Of a stretch of DNA of 64,000 nucleotides, positions 39,554-48,370 are shown one piece after another; position 1 is the first letter of the stretch, and the number at the start of each line of letters is the position of its first letter. Source of the DNA: Gammaproteobacteria bacterium (lineage in GTDB: Bacteria; Pseudomonadota; Gammaproteobacteria; Xanthomonadales; SZUA-36); assembly GCA_021772935.1 (NCBI GenBank), contig JAJFLA010000041.1:31435-95434 (forward strand). The letters are read 5' to 3'. The position numbers were made by a program, and so were the translations under genes. The notes below the pieces were generated by a model that saw only the letters and a list, made by a program, of their open reading frames with translations, was not told the origin of the DNA and did not search any database.

Positions 39554-39667
39554 CTCATTTTTCGGTAGTCCGGAAGGACTCCGCAGGAGTTAGCACCTTT
39601 ACGGGATGGTTAGTCCGGAAGGTTGCCCCAGCGTCAAAGGGCCTGTCCCTCAGCTGGTCTCAATGAG
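39554..39667 (-). ncRNA. SAM-I (S-box) riboswitch upstream of metB
   Basis: On the minus strand, P1 arms CTCATT (39667-39662) and AATGAG (39559-39554) enclose the S-box core: GAGGGACAGGCCC, then ACGCTGGGGCAACC, then AAGGTGCTAACTCCTGC, all matching the SAM-I consensus. About 110 nt separate it from the metB ATG. In that stretch a long hairpin with TGAGGTTT/AAACCTCA and TTCCA/TGGAA arms reaches the metB ribosome-binding region; it lacks a T-tract, so translational control is possible. SAM binding should lower metB expression. Confidence 0.93.
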
Positions 39668-39678
39668 TGTTAACAGCA

Positions 39679-39706
39679 ATAGTAGCGATAAGCACTGTGG
39701 TGTCAA
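39679..39706 (-). promoter_or_regulatory. Predicted promoter of the SAM riboswitch-metB transcript
   Basis: On the minus strand a perfect TTGACA (39706-39701) and TACTAT (39684-39679) are 16 bp apart, which puts transcription start a few bases before the riboswitch P1 stem. Confidence 0.6.
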
Positions 39707-39873
39707 GCACTTAATGATAAAGCCCGGTTGATTGGCTTGTGTGCTGTGGGAAAGGCGGTTCTGATTCTGCTTAAGGCCTTAATATCCTCTCATAAGACAT
39801 GACTTATCATTGTGGTAGTTTGACAAATACAACACCGCTGACAAACAGGATCCAGGTTTATAATGGCGGCAAC

Positions 39874-41010
39874 ATGAACTCACGCAATCAACAACAGATA
39901 TACCTCGACTTTAATGCAAGCACACCCATTGACCCATGGGTTGAAGCAGCCATGCACCACACGATGGAACATGCCTTCGGTAATCCGTCGAGTTCACATT
40001 GGGCCGGCAAACCAGCGCGGATCGTTGTCGAGGCTGCACGACACAAGGTTGCAACACTATTGGCTTGCAAACCAGCTGAGATTGTATTCACCAGCGGTGG
40101 CAGTGAATCCAACAACCAGGTACTGAAAGGCCTATTCTTCGCCCGTCAAGCTACAAACGCACATATCATCACCACAGCCGTCGAGCACCCCGCTATCGTC
40201 AAACCCTGTCGTTTTCTGGAGCGTTTAGGTGCGAAAATCACATGGCTACCCGTCGACAAAACAGGACGCATAGATGCAAACGACCTCCGCCAATCCATCA
40301 CAGCGGACACTATCCTTATCAGCATCATGCATGCAAACAATGAGGTTGGCACCATTCAGCCCATTGAAGACTGCGCACAGATTGCACGTCAGCATGGCAT
40401 ACCATTTCATACTGACGCGGCCCAGTCTGTTGGAAAAATACCTACCCGGGTTGATGAGCTTGGCGTAGATTTCCTGACCATTGCTGGGCATAAGCTTTAT
40501 GCCCCCAAAGGTATTGGCGCACTTTACATGCGCGAAGGCAGCCGGCTCGAGCCACTCATTCATGGTGCAGATCACGAATCAGGGCGCCGTGCAGGCACCG
40601 AGAGCGCATTATTGGCAAACGCACTCGGGGATGCCTGTGAGCTCGCGGGTGATCTCTCCGACATGACCAGAACAGGTGCTTTGAGAGATCGGTTATGGAC
40701 TGCACTGAAGGAGCATTGTGGTGACCGTGTAGTGCTCAACGGACATCCTGAAGCACGCTTACCCAACACACTCAATATTTCCTTCAAAGGTCATGTGGGT
40801 AGCGAGTTATTGAAGCTTCTGCCCGGAGTAGCGGCTTCTACAGGTTCAGCCTGTCATGCAGGTCGCGTGGAATTGTCACCCGTTTTGCATGCAATGGGAG
40901 TTTCACCTGAAGCAGGTGCCGCTGCGATACGCTTTAGCCTGGGTCGAACAACGACCGCTGAGGAAATCGAAGTGGTTGTTAAACAACTTATCGCACTACT
41001 GACCGCGTGA
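39874..41010 (+). CDS. Cysteine desulfurase / selenocysteine-lyase-like PLP enzyme
   Basis: 378 residues from ATG 39874 (GGCGG upstream), starting QQIYLDFNASTPIDPWV. Class V aminotransferase motifs: SGGSESNNQVLKG near 72, MHANNEVGTIQP near 150, DAAQSVGKIP near 178, and the PLP lysine in TIAGHKLYAPKG near 199. The catalytic cysteine loop reads STGSACHAGRVELSPVLHAMG, closer to selenocysteine lyases and stand-alone NifS-like proteins than to IscS (SSGSACTSA). No isc or suf genes are adjacent. It lies between metB and dnaK on the opposite strand. Confidence 0.82.
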   Translation: MNSRNQQQIYLDFNASTPIDPWVEAAMHHTMEHAFGNPSSSHWAGKPARIVVEAARHKVATLLACKPAEIVFTSGGSESNNQVLKGLFFARQATNAHIITTAVEHPAIVKPCRFLERLGAKITWLPVDKTGRIDANDLRQSITADTILISIMHANNEVGTIQPIEDCAQIARQHGIPFHTDAAQSVGKIPTRVDELGVDFLTIAGHKLYAPKGIGALYMREGSRLEPLIHGADHESGRRAGTESALLANALGDACELAGDLSDMTRTGALRDRLWTALKEHCGDRVVLNGHPEARLPNTLNISFKGHVGSELLKLLPGVAASTGSACHAGRVELSPVLHAMGVSPEAGAAAIRFSLGRTTTAEEIEVVVKQLIALLTA

Positions 41011-41065
41011 CTTTGCTCCTGAGTGGCACCTCGAAGTGATCACTTTACTGATTACTAAGCAAAAA

Positions 41066-41089
41066 AAACCCCGGCGTATACCGGGGTTT
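41066..41089 (-). terminator. Intrinsic terminator of grpE-dnaK
   Basis: AAACCCCGG and CCGGGGTTT form a 9 bp perfect stem with a 6 nt loop. Read on the minus strand it is followed by a run of T (TTTTTTTTGC), so it terminates the dnaK transcript. On the plus strand it may also end the cysteine desulfurase transcript, with a poorer T-tract. Confidence 0.9.
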
Positions 41090-41117
41090 CATCAACATTG
41101 CGGGTCAAACAAATAAA

Positions 41118-43040
41118 TTATTTGTCGTCATCCTTGTTTTCATCAACTTCTTCGAATTCTGCGTCAACCACATCATCCGCTGTCGCTTCTGCCGAAGACC
41201 CGGCATCAGCAGCGCCCGCCTCGGCATCAGCAGCAGCTTGCTGGTAAATAACCTGAGCAGCTTCGGTCAGCTTGCCCGTTGCGGCCTCGATCGCTTCCTT
41301 ATCATCGGCCTTCATGGCTTCTTCGACAGTTTCGATCGCAGTTTCTATGTTCTTGCGATCTTCGTCACCAATCTTATCGCCCATCTCTTTCAGGCTTGAA
41401 CGGGTGGCGTGTACCATCGCGTCAGCACTATTACGTGCTGTCACCGTCTCGTGGAACTTGCGATCTTCCTCAGCATGTACTTCAGCATCCTGAACCATCT
41501 CTTCGATCTCTGCGTCGGAAAGGCCTGAACCTGACTTGATTTCAATCTTCTGTTCCTTGCCGGTGGCGCTATCCTTGGCGCTCACATGCATGATGGCATT
41601 GGCGTCAATATCGAAAGTCACTTCGATTTGTGGCATACCACGCATGGCCGGCGCAATACCTGCCAGGTCAAAACGTGCCAGCGACTTATTCGCACTGGCG
41701 ATTTCGCGCTCACCCTGCAGTACATGCACGGTAACAGCAGTCTGGTTGTCTTCTGCGGTCGAGAAAATCTGCGAAGCTTTGGTCGGTATCGTAGTATTTT
41801 TCTCAATCAGTTTGGTCATGACACCACCCATGGTCTCAATACCCAATGACAATGGCGTGACATCCAGCAGCAATACATCTTTGACCTCACCTGACAGAAC
41901 ACCACCCTGAACAGCTGCACCCAGTGCAACGGCTTCATCAGGATTGACATCTCTGCGTGGTGACTGGCCAAACAATTCAGTCACAGCTTTTTGTACCATC
42001 GGCATACGGGTCTGACCACCCACCAGGATAACATCTTCAATCTCACTGACCTTCAAACCAGCGTCATCCAGTGCTGTGCGGCATGGAACAATGGTCTTTT
42101 TGACCAGATCTTCAACCAAAGACTCCAGCTTGGCGCGGGTCAGCTTGATATTCAGATGCTTGGGACCACTGGCATCAGCCGTAATGTACGGTAGATTGAT
42201 TTCGGTTTGTTCAGTGGTTGACAGTTCGATCTTGGCACGCTCAGCACCTTCTTTGAGTCGCTGCAGGGCCAGTGGGTCATTACGTAAATCAACACCCTGA
42301 TCTTTTTTAAACTCAGAAACCAGGTAATCGATAACACGCTTGTCAAAATCTTCACCACCGAGAAAAGTATCCCCTGAAGTTGATAGTACTTCGATCTGAT
42401 GTTCGCCATCGACATCTGCAATTTCGATAATGGAGACATCAAACGTACCACCACCGAGGTCATAGACCGCGACTTTGCGTTCGCCGCCTTTTTTGTCAAC
42501 ACCAAATGCCAGTGCTGCGGCCGTAGGCTCGGAAATGACCCGGCGCACTTTAAGACCGGCAATCTTGCCTGCGTCTTCAGTTGCCTGGCGTTGGTGATTA
42601 TTGAAGTACGCCGGAACCGTTATAACAGCTTCGGTCACTTCTTCGCCGAGGTACTCCTCAGCGGTTTTTTTCATTTTCATCAACACACGTGCAGAAACTT
42701 CCGGCGCTGCCATCTTTTTGCCACCGGCTTCTACCCAGGCATCACCGTTGTCGGCTTTTACGATGGTGTAAGGCACCAGATCAATGTCCTTTTGCACCAC
42801 GTCCTCGGCGAATTTGCGTCCGATCAGACGTTTGATCGCGAATAGTGTATTGGTCGGGTTGGTAACAGCCTGGCGCTTGGCTGACTGACCTACCAGTACC
42901 TCTCCATCTTTTGTGAACGCAACAATAGACGGTGTGGTACGGTCACCCTCGGCATTTTCGATAACCCGCGGCTCACCACCTTCCATAACTGCAACACAGC
43001 TATTGGTGGTGCCCAGATCGATTCCTATGATCTTACCCAT
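41118..43040 (-). CDS. dnaK: Chaperone DnaK (Hsp70)
   Basis: 640 residues. The ATPase domain has [37 protein letters not shown] near 142-158 and [17 protein letters not shown] near 190-206; the substrate domain holds [14 protein letters not shown] near 392-405; the C-terminal lid ends in an acidic DEFEEV-like tail ([17 protein letters not shown]). It has a separate sigma32-type promoter besides that of grpE and ends in a strong terminator, so dnaJ is not in the same transcript. Confidence 0.98.
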   Translation of the reverse strand: MGKIIGIDLGTTNSCVAVMEGGEPRVIENAEGDRTTPSIVAFTKDGEVLVGQSAKRQAVTNPTNTLFAIKRLIGRKFAEDVVQKDIDLVPYTIVKADNGDAWVEAGGKKMAAPEVSARVLMKMKKTAEEYLGEEVTEAVITVPAYFNNHQRQATEDAGKIAGLKVRRVISEPTAAALAFGVDKKGGERKVAVYDLGGGTFDVSIIEIADVDGEHQIEVLSTSGDTFLGGEDFDKRVIDYLVSEFKKDQGVDLRNDPLALQRLKEGAERAKIELSTTEQTEINLPYITADASGPKHLNIKLTRAKLESLVEDLVKKTIVPCRTALDDAGLKVSEIEDVILVGGQTRMPMVQKAVTELFGQSPRRDVNPDEAVALGAAVQGGVLSGEVKDVLLLDVTPLSLGIETMGGVMTKLIEKNTTIPTKASQIFSTAEDNQTAVTVHVLQGEREIASANKSLARFDLAGIAPAMRGMPQIEVTFDIDANAIMHVSAKDSATGKEQKIEIKSGSGLSDAEIEEMVQDAEVHAEEDRKFHETVTARNSADAMVHATRSSLKEMGDKIGDEDRKNIETAIETVEEAMKADDKEAIEAATGKLTEAAQVIYQQAAADAEAGAADAGSSAEATADDVVDAEFEEVDENKDDDK

Positions 43041-43081
43041 TTAAACTCTCCAAAAATATACGATTAATTTGATGTTCTAAA

Positions 43082-43109
43082 ACATGGGGTCTACCCCATG
43101 CATTTCAAT
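43082..43109 (-). promoter_or_regulatory. sigma32 heat-shock promoter of dnaK
   Basis: On the minus strand ATTGAAA (43109-43103) and CCCCATGT (43089-43082) are 13 bp apart, matching the consensus CTTGAAA-N11-16-CCCCATnT. The spacer also contains ATGGGG, so the -10 lies within the 18 bp palindrome CATGGGGTAGACCCCATG. Confidence 0.8.
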
Positions 43110-43224
43110 TATGTTCAGGATGAACGGTATATCGCGACAGAGCACAAGGATGTGCGGCGCGATTGCCCGGTTGTCGCATGCCACATCCAACAAACGACAA
43201 ATTGCACGGCTTCAAGTGCCCATT

Positions 43225-43812
43225 TCAGGGTTTCCGCGATACCACGACTTTTGCCGGTCTGATCAAACGATCATGTAACTGGTAACCCTTCTCAAGCACG
43301 TCAATAATGGTATTTTCGTCATGTTGCTCTGAGGGCAACATGGTCATGGCTTCATGCTTCTCAGGGTCAAATGGCTCGCCAGCCGGATCAATGATCTGTA
43401 AGCCGTGGTCACTCATGGCTTTGTTCAACATTTTCATGATCAGGTGCTTGCCTTCAACCAGCGCCTCAACGGTAGCGGCCGAGTCTGCGGCTGCTTCCAG
43501 GCCACGCTCAAGACTGTCACGTACCGGTAACAGGTCTACCATAAACCGTTCCAACGTCCGACGACGGGCTTTTTCGTGTTCACGTACCAGGCGTTTGCGC
43601 AGATTTTCCAAATCGGCTTGCATCCGCAACATGTCCTGCCTGGCCTCCACAGCCTCCAATTGAGCTGCTTGCAACGCTGTTTCAAGTATTTCAATAGGGT
43701 TGTCTGAATCTGACTCCACTGTCACTTCATCACCCTGCTCTACAACCCCCTCCAACACTTCATCTTCGGTGTTTTCGGTTTCATGTTCTTTGTCGTTATT
43801 TTGTGCGGTCAC
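43225..43812 (-). CDS. grpE: Nucleotide exchange factor GrpE
   Basis: 195 residues from GTG at 43812, chosen because AGGAG lies 8 nt upstream and the length equals E. coli GrpE (197); the frame stays open further up to a TTG at 43896. An acidic N-terminus precedes the long coiled coil (DMLRMQADLENLRKRLVREHEKARR) and the beta domain with FDPEKHEAMTML and HDRLIRPAKVVVSRKP. It releases ADP from DnaK. 184 bp separate it from dnaK. Confidence 0.95.
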   Translation of the reverse strand: MTAQNNDKEHETENTEDEVLEGVVEQGDEVTVESDSDNPIEILETALQAAQLEAVEARQDMLRMQADLENLRKRLVREHEKARRRTLERFMVDLLPVRDSLERGLEAAADSAATVEALVEGKHLIMKMLNKAMSDHGLQIIDPAGEPFDPEKHEAMTMLPSEQHDENTIIDVLEKGYQLHDRLIRPAKVVVSRKP

Positions 43813-43869
43813 AGTCTTTGCTCCTGAATTTCGGGAAGCAATTTTTACTATACTTGCTTCCACGCCCTG

Positions 43870-43897
43870 ATATGGGGATTGGCAACAGCGATTCAAG
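43870..43897 (-). promoter_or_regulatory. sigma32 heat-shock promoter of grpE
   Basis: On the minus strand CTTGAA (43897-43892) and CCCCATAT (43877-43870) are 14 bp apart, an excellent sigma32 match, 58 bp before the grpE GTG. Its position upstream of 43812 also supports that start over the longer frame, whose TTG lies inside the -35. Confidence 0.88.
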
Positions 43898-43936
43898 CGG
43901 CGATACTAGCAGGCTTTAATCTCAATACCATTGAAT

Positions 43937-45622
43937 ATGCTCAATCACCTCCACATTCGCAACTTTGCCATCGTACCAACACTCGATCTCGACATTCGTG
44001 AAGGATTCACTGCGATTACAGGTGAGACCGGGGCTGGTAAATCCATCCTGGTTGACGCACTGGGGCTGCTATTAGGTGAGCGTTCCGATGCCAGCTGGGT
44101 ACGTTCGGGAGCTGAACGGGCTGAACTGACGGCTGAATTTTCAGTAACCGATAACAAGGCCGCCCAGGAATGGCTGGATGAAGCCGAATTATCCGCAGAT
44201 GGTTGTTGTCTGTTACGGCGCACCATCAACACAAATGGTCGTTCACGTGCCTTTATCAATGGCTCACCGGTGACGCTTGCGCAAATTCAATCGATCGGCC
44301 ATTTACTGGTTGAAATACATGGTCAGAATGAACACCTGCGACTGGCCAAAACAGCAGAACAATTCAGACTGCTGGATGGTAGTGGCAACTATCTCAAAGA
44401 AATCGCCAGGGTAAAGACCACTTTTACCAACTGGCAGCAGACCGCTCAACAACTGGACAACCTTGAGGCCGAGTCTTTCCTGTCAGCTGCCGACCTGGAA
44501 TTCCTGAATTTCCAACTTGCTGAATTACAGCAACACGACCTGGGTGCAGATTCTGTCATTGCCTTGCAAACCGAACATGATCGTCTGGCGGCCGGGGGTG
44601 CGTTGCTTGACGCACTAACATTGAGCATTGAGTTACTGGAACCAGAAGCTTCAATAGACAATGGCGGAATTAATGCAGACATCAATACCACGCTGGGGCA
44701 GTTGCAGGAATTTATACCACTGGATACTGATATCGGCGAAGCATGCCAAATGTTGCAAGAGGCTGCCGTCAACTGTGGGGAGGCCATCAACTCGCTGCGC
44801 GCAACGCGCGACCGGATTGACCTAAGCCCATCGCGCTTTGAAAGTGTGGTCAAAACTCTGGATCAATTGCATGATCTGGCACGCAAACATCGCGTTCGCA
44901 TGGATGAGCTTGAAGCTGTCCAGGACAACTTACTTATCCGCATTGAAAATGCCGGTGGCTCAGAACAACGACGAAGTAAACTGCAGGCAGACCTGGAAAC
45001 CTATTTGAGTGACTACCGAACAGCTGCACAAAACCTGCACAAAAAACGTCAACAACATGCCACTGAACTATCAAACCGTGTTATCGAACTGATGGCCGAA
45101 CTGGGTATGGCTGGTGGTGCATTTGAGTTGGCGCTTAAGCTGAACCCTCAAACAAACCCTTCCCCACGTGGTGACGACGAACTGCAAATTAACATTAGTG
45201 CCAACCCTGGCTTGCCACCCGGCCCACTGAATAAAATCGCATCGGGTGGAGAGTTGTCCAGAATCAGCCTGGCTATCAAAGTATCAGTCGCTGGACGTGG
45301 TGAATCGGTTACACAAATTTTTGATGAGGTTGATGCGGGCATCGGTGGCGACACCGCCAATGCCGTTGGTCGCTTGATGAAACGCTTATCTGGTAATGGA
45401 CAGGCGTTATGTGTCACCCATCTGGCACAAGTCGCGGTTTGTGCAACACATCAGTTACAGGTCCGCAAATTTTCTGCAGATGAAACCACGGTCGTAGAAA
45501 CCAGTTTGCTCGACAACGATGAGAGAGTCGATGAAATCGCACGGATGTTAAGTGGGAAAATCTCAGAACAAAGCCGCGCCCACGCGCTTGAACTACTCAG
45601 AGCGGCAAATACGGCGAGTTAG
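43937..45622 (+). CDS. recN: DNA repair protein RecN
   Basis: SMC-like ATPase of double-strand break repair. 561 residues from ATG 43937 (a TTG at 43931 is also in frame). Walker A AITGETGAGKSILVDALGLLLGERSD is near 27-52, a coiled-coil arm fills the middle, and the signature and Walker B IASGGELSRISLAIKV and QIFDEVDAGIGGDTA lie near 433-480, then VTHLAQVAV. Divergent from grpE as in E. coli. I see no clear LexA box in the short gap. Confidence 0.95.
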   Translation: MLNHLHIRNFAIVPTLDLDIREGFTAITGETGAGKSILVDALGLLLGERSDASWVRSGAERAELTAEFSVTDNKAAQEWLDEAELSADGCCLLRRTINTNGRSRAFINGSPVTLAQIQSIGHLLVEIHGQNEHLRLAKTAEQFRLLDGSGNYLKEIARVKTTFTNWQQTAQQLDNLEAESFLSAADLEFLNFQLAELQQHDLGADSVIALQTEHDRLAAGGALLDALTLSIELLEPEASIDNGGINADINTTLGQLQEFIPLDTDIGEACQMLQEAAVNCGEAINSLRATRDRIDLSPSRFESVVKTLDQLHDLARKHRVRMDELEAVQDNLLIRIENAGGSEQRRSKLQADLETYLSDYRTAAQNLHKKRQQHATELSNRVIELMAELGMAGGAFELALKLNPQTNPSPRGDDELQINISANPGLPPGPLNKIASGGELSRISLAIKVSVAGRGESVTQIFDEVDAGIGGDTANAVGRLMKRLSGNGQALCVTHLAQVAVCATHQLQVRKFSADETTVVETSLLDNDERVDEIARMLSGKISEQSRAHALELLRAANTAS

Positions 45623-45631
45623 CAACCTGCC

Positions 45632-46039
45632 CTAATCAGCCTTTTTTGGCCGAACATAGATAACCAGACTGTGATCTACAATCTCATAGTCGTGCTTGGC
45701 AGCAATATCAGCCTGCAATTTTTCAATTTCATGGTTGGAAAACTCTATGACTTTACCGGTTTCGACACAGACCATATGATCATGGTGATCACCTGAATCA
45801 AGCTCGTAATATGCCTGTCCACTTTCAAAATTATGTTTGACCACCAATCCGGCTGCCTCAAACTGATTCAGTACGCGATAAACCGTAGCCAAGCCGATAT
45901 CCTCACCAGCCTGAATCAGAACACGGTAGATATCGTCTGCTGTGACATGCTTATTACCGGCTTCTTCCAGTAATTGGAGGATATGTTTTCTCGGTTGGGT
46001 AACTTTCAAACCGACTTTTCGAAGATTTCCAGTGTCCAC
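45632..46039 (-). CDS. fur: Ferric uptake regulator Fur
   Basis: 135 residues: winged helix (KVGLKVTQPRKHILQLLEE, TADDIYRVL, GLATVYRVLNQFEAAGLV) then a metal-sensing dimerisation domain with SGDHHDHMVCVETGKVIEFSNHEIE. The CVET sequence replaces the CxxC seen in E. coli Fur, as is common in other gammaproteobacterial Fur proteins. It is divergent from bamE and convergent with recN, a conserved arrangement (fur-omlA). Confidence 0.95.
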   Translation of the reverse strand: MDTGNLRKVGLKVTQPRKHILQLLEEAGNKHVTADDIYRVLIQAGEDIGLATVYRVLNQFEAAGLVVKHNFESGQAYYELDSGDHHDHMVCVETGKVIEFSNHEIEKLQADIAAKHDYEIVDHSLVIYVRPKKAD

Positions 46040-46130
46040 TGCTTTATCCTGTCATCAATATATTTTAACTGGCCTGTTTTTCAGGACTACGTACTATTGT
46101 ATCATTCACGGCCCTGATCTCTATTAGGAG

Positions 46131-46243
46131 CCTGTCAGGTTTAACATGACCAACTGGAGTAAAGCAGAGTTTGACCAAGTTTTCCGCCTTTTTCGCTGAA
46201 TAGCGGTGTTATTCACGTCAAAAGACCAAAAAAACCTGACTCA
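46131..46243. repeat. Possible small inverted-repeat element between fur and bamE
   Basis: The 274 bp between the divergent starts contains GTCAGGTTT near 46134 and AAACCTGAC near 46235, inverted ends about 100 bp apart. The interior has TGAATA/TATTCA around 46198-46216 and TTTTCCGCCTTTTTCGC, sequence unlike a promoter region. It may be a MITE or insertion-sequence scar. A second copy is not present in this window. Confidence 0.35.
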
Positions 46244-46313
46244 AATCTACTTTTCCTTGCTGCGATCATTTTAGTCCGACAAACTCTTTATCAGCAGTTA
46301 CTGAAGGAAGCAA

Positions 46314-46982
46314 ATGACCAAATACCTGTTTATTGCCCTGCTGGCAGTCCTGACCTTGAACACAGGCTGCCAACTGATCTACAAACAAAATGTTCAGCAG
46401 GGTAATGCCCATGAACAGGATGACCTGGACCAGGTAGAACTTGGCATGAGCAAAAAGCAGGTTTCCTTTTTGCTCGGTACACCCGCTGTCCACGACCCTT
46501 TCCACAAGGACCGCTGGGACTATATTTCATTGTTGAGCCGTGGCGGTGGAAAACCGGTTCGCCGCCTGGTGACACTGACTTTTGAAAACGACCTGCTGGT
46601 TGCAACCAACGGGATCGGTGATTCAAAAGGGGGTGACATCAAGGCACTGGAGGATACCAAATCTGCGGTTGCCGAGATAAAAAACATCGCAGTGGCGAAA
46701 AAAACAGAATTACTCACCGATGATGGAGTCATCAACTGGACGTTGCAGTTGGGTGCGTTCAACACCCATGAACAAGCGTTGCAATTTGCAACAGAGGTCA
46801 CAGCAAAAGGATATGAGGCAGAATTTGAGGAACAGGTCGTTCCAGGGCTCGGCACCCGCCACCAGGTTCGTACTGGGCTTTTTGACACTCTCGATGAAGC
46901 GCAGGAAGTACTTAGACGTATTGAAAAAGACCTGGATATAGCTGGTATTACCGTGCCGGTGGATGTACCGACCGACCCATAA
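46314..46982 (+). CDS. bamE: BamE-type outer membrane assembly lipoprotein with C-terminal SPOR domain
   Basis: 222 residues, about twice the usual BamE. Signal peptide with lipobox LNTGC (C19), IYKQNVQQGN near 22-31, then the BamE core: LDQVELGMSKKQVSFLLGTP near 38-57, DRWDYISL and VTLTFENDLL near 86-95. A linker follows, and residues about 141-212 (NWTLQLGAFNTHEQALQFA, then HQVRTGLFDTLDEAQEVL) match a SPOR peptidoglycan-binding domain. This would tie the BAM complex to denuded septal glycan. The ribosome-binding site GAAGGAAG is 4 nt from the ATG. It sits in the normal fur/bamE/rnfH place, so it is the genuine BamE locus. Confidence 0.88.
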   Translation: MTKYLFIALLAVLTLNTGCQLIYKQNVQQGNAHEQDDLDQVELGMSKKQVSFLLGTPAVHDPFHKDRWDYISLLSRGGGKPVRRLVTLTFENDLLVATNGIGDSKGGDIKALEDTKSAVAEIKNIAVAKKTELLTDDGVINWTLQLGAFNTHEQALQFATEVTAKGYEAEFEEQVVPGLGTRHQVRTGLFDTLDEAQEVLRRIEKDLDIAGITVPVDVPTDP

Positions 46983-46995
46983 AAGCTTGCTGCCC

Positions 46996-47301
46996 TCAGG
47001 GCTTGGCCTGTTTAACCGCCCGTTGCCGTCGCGCCTCTTTGGGGTCGGCGATCAGGGGCCGGTAGATCTCTACCCGGTCACCATCGCGTAGAACCTGCTC
47101 CAGTTTGGCTTTTTGGCCGAAAATACCCACCCTGGCGGGATCCAGCTCAAAGCCCTCAAACCTATCGGGCAACCCGGACAAGGCAATTGCGTCCGCAAGT
47201 GTCGAACCGGTAGTAAGCTGCAAAGATACAAGCTCCTGTCGCCCCGGCATGGCGAGCACAACCTCCACTTGAATGGCTGTGTGCGTGCTTTGATCCGTCA
47301 C
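46996..47301 (-). CDS. rnfH: RnfH-family ubiquitin-like protein
   Basis: 101 residues with a beta-grasp fold: QVEVVLAMPGRQELVSLQL, STLADAIALSGL, VGIFGQKAKLEQVLRDGDRVEIYRPLIADPKEARRQRA, which is the UPF0125/RnfH signature. The GTG start at 47301 overlaps the ratA stop as GTGA, so they are coupled; a longer frame exists but is not needed. Function in cells is not settled. Confidence 0.92.
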   Translation of the reverse strand: MTDQSTHTAIQVEVVLAMPGRQELVSLQLTTGSTLADAIALSGLPDRFEGFELDPARVGIFGQKAKLEQVLRDGDRVEIYRPLIADPKEARRQRAVKQAKP

Positions 47302-47729
47302 AATTGGTATACCTTTTCGGCACGTCTGCAAAAATCATCGACTAAACGGTCCGCAACTTTACCAAAACCTGTACCGAACACGGTTGCCAACAGACCACTG
47401 CTCATTTCAAAATCCAGTTCCAGGCTGATTTTACAACCAGCGTCTCCCAATGGGACAAAACACCATTCGCCCTGCAGGTTTTTAAACGGCCCTTCGAGCA
47501 GTTGCATTTCAACCTTTTCACCGGCAGACAAGGTATTGATTGTTGTAAATTGTTGCGTAATACCAGCAACCATGACTGTCAGTGAAGCCTTTTGAATAAC
47601 GCTGGTTTGCTCATGAACCGTGGTTGCAGCACACCAGCTCAGAAACTGCGGATAGGAGGGAACCTCCTCAACCAGTCTGTACATATCCATTGCACTGTGT
47701 GTAACCAATGCTGAGCGTGCTATTTTCAT
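47298..47729 (-). CDS. ratA: RatA-family START/COQ10-like protein
   Basis: 143 residues from ATG 47729: MKIARSALVTHSAMDMYRLVEEVPSYPQFLSWC marks the polyketide-cyclase/COQ10 START family. RatA in E. coli was described as a ribosome-association toxin, while close homologues bind ubiquinone and aid respiration; the sequence does not decide between them. Conserved pair ratA-rnfH next to divergent smpB. Confidence 0.9.
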   Translation of the reverse strand: MKIARSALVTHSAMDMYRLVEEVPSYPQFLSWCAATTVHEQTSVIQKASLTVMVAGITQQFTTINTLSAGEKVEMQLLEGPFKNLQGEWCFVPLGDAGCKISLELDFEMSSGLLATVFGTGFGKVADRLVDDFCRRAEKVYQL

Positions 47730-47841
47730 AAATTCAAATCCTTTGGCATAGAAAATTTTACACGATAAGTTGCTCTGAGTGATCACAGCATGGAGGTATG
47801 TAGCCACACACAGTAAAATAGCCTGCTAACAGGAAGGCAAA

Positions 47842-48312
47842 ATGAATAAAAAGACCGAAAAAGGCACTAAAACGATTGCCCGCAACAAGCGGGCCCGTTT
47901 CGAATACCACATCGAGGAAAGACTTGAGGCCGGGCTGGGTCTGGAGGGATGGGAAGTCAAGTCTCTGCGTGAATCACGGGTACAATTTACTGACAGCTAT
48001 GTGCTGTTAAAAGACAACGAAGCATTTCTCTTCGGCTGCCGCATAGATCCGCTGCCAACCGCCTCCAAACATCTCATACCCGACCCCACCCGGACCCGCA
48101 AACTATTATTACATCGACGGGAAATTGACCGTATCACAAGTCTGGTCGAGCGAAAGGGCTTCACCGTGATTCCGACGGCCATGTACTGGTCACATGGCAG
48201 GGTCAAAGTAGAAATAGGCACCGCCAAGGGCAAAAAAGCACATGACAAACGTGCAGACCAGAAAGACCGGGACTGGCAGCGGCAAAAAGCCCGCATCATG
48301 AAGCATGGTTGA
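47842..48312 (+). CDS. smpB: SsrA-binding protein SmpB
   Basis: 156 residues: [31 protein letters not shown] near the start, then [44 protein letters not shown] and the basic C-terminal tail [18 protein letters not shown] that enters the decoding site. AGGAAGG precedes the ATG. It works with tmRNA, whose gene lies 6.7 kb downstream beyond the accessory block at 49-55 kb. Confidence 0.97.
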   Translation: MNKKTEKGTKTIARNKRARFEYHIEERLEAGLGLEGWEVKSLRESRVQFTDSYVLLKDNEAFLFGCRIDPLPTASKHLIPDPTRTRKLLLHRREIDRITSLVERKGFTVIPTAMYWSHGRVKVEIGTAKGKKAHDKRADQKDRDWQRQKARIMKHG

Positions 48313-48370
48313 ATTTTGAGTTTTCCAGACCTACCAATACATCCTCCCCGTACCAAAGGAAGAATTTACA

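Noticed and set aside
43813..43896. Upstream extension of grpE to a TTG
   Set aside because: Its start would lie inside the sigma32 -35 element; GTG 43812 has AGGAG and gives normal length.
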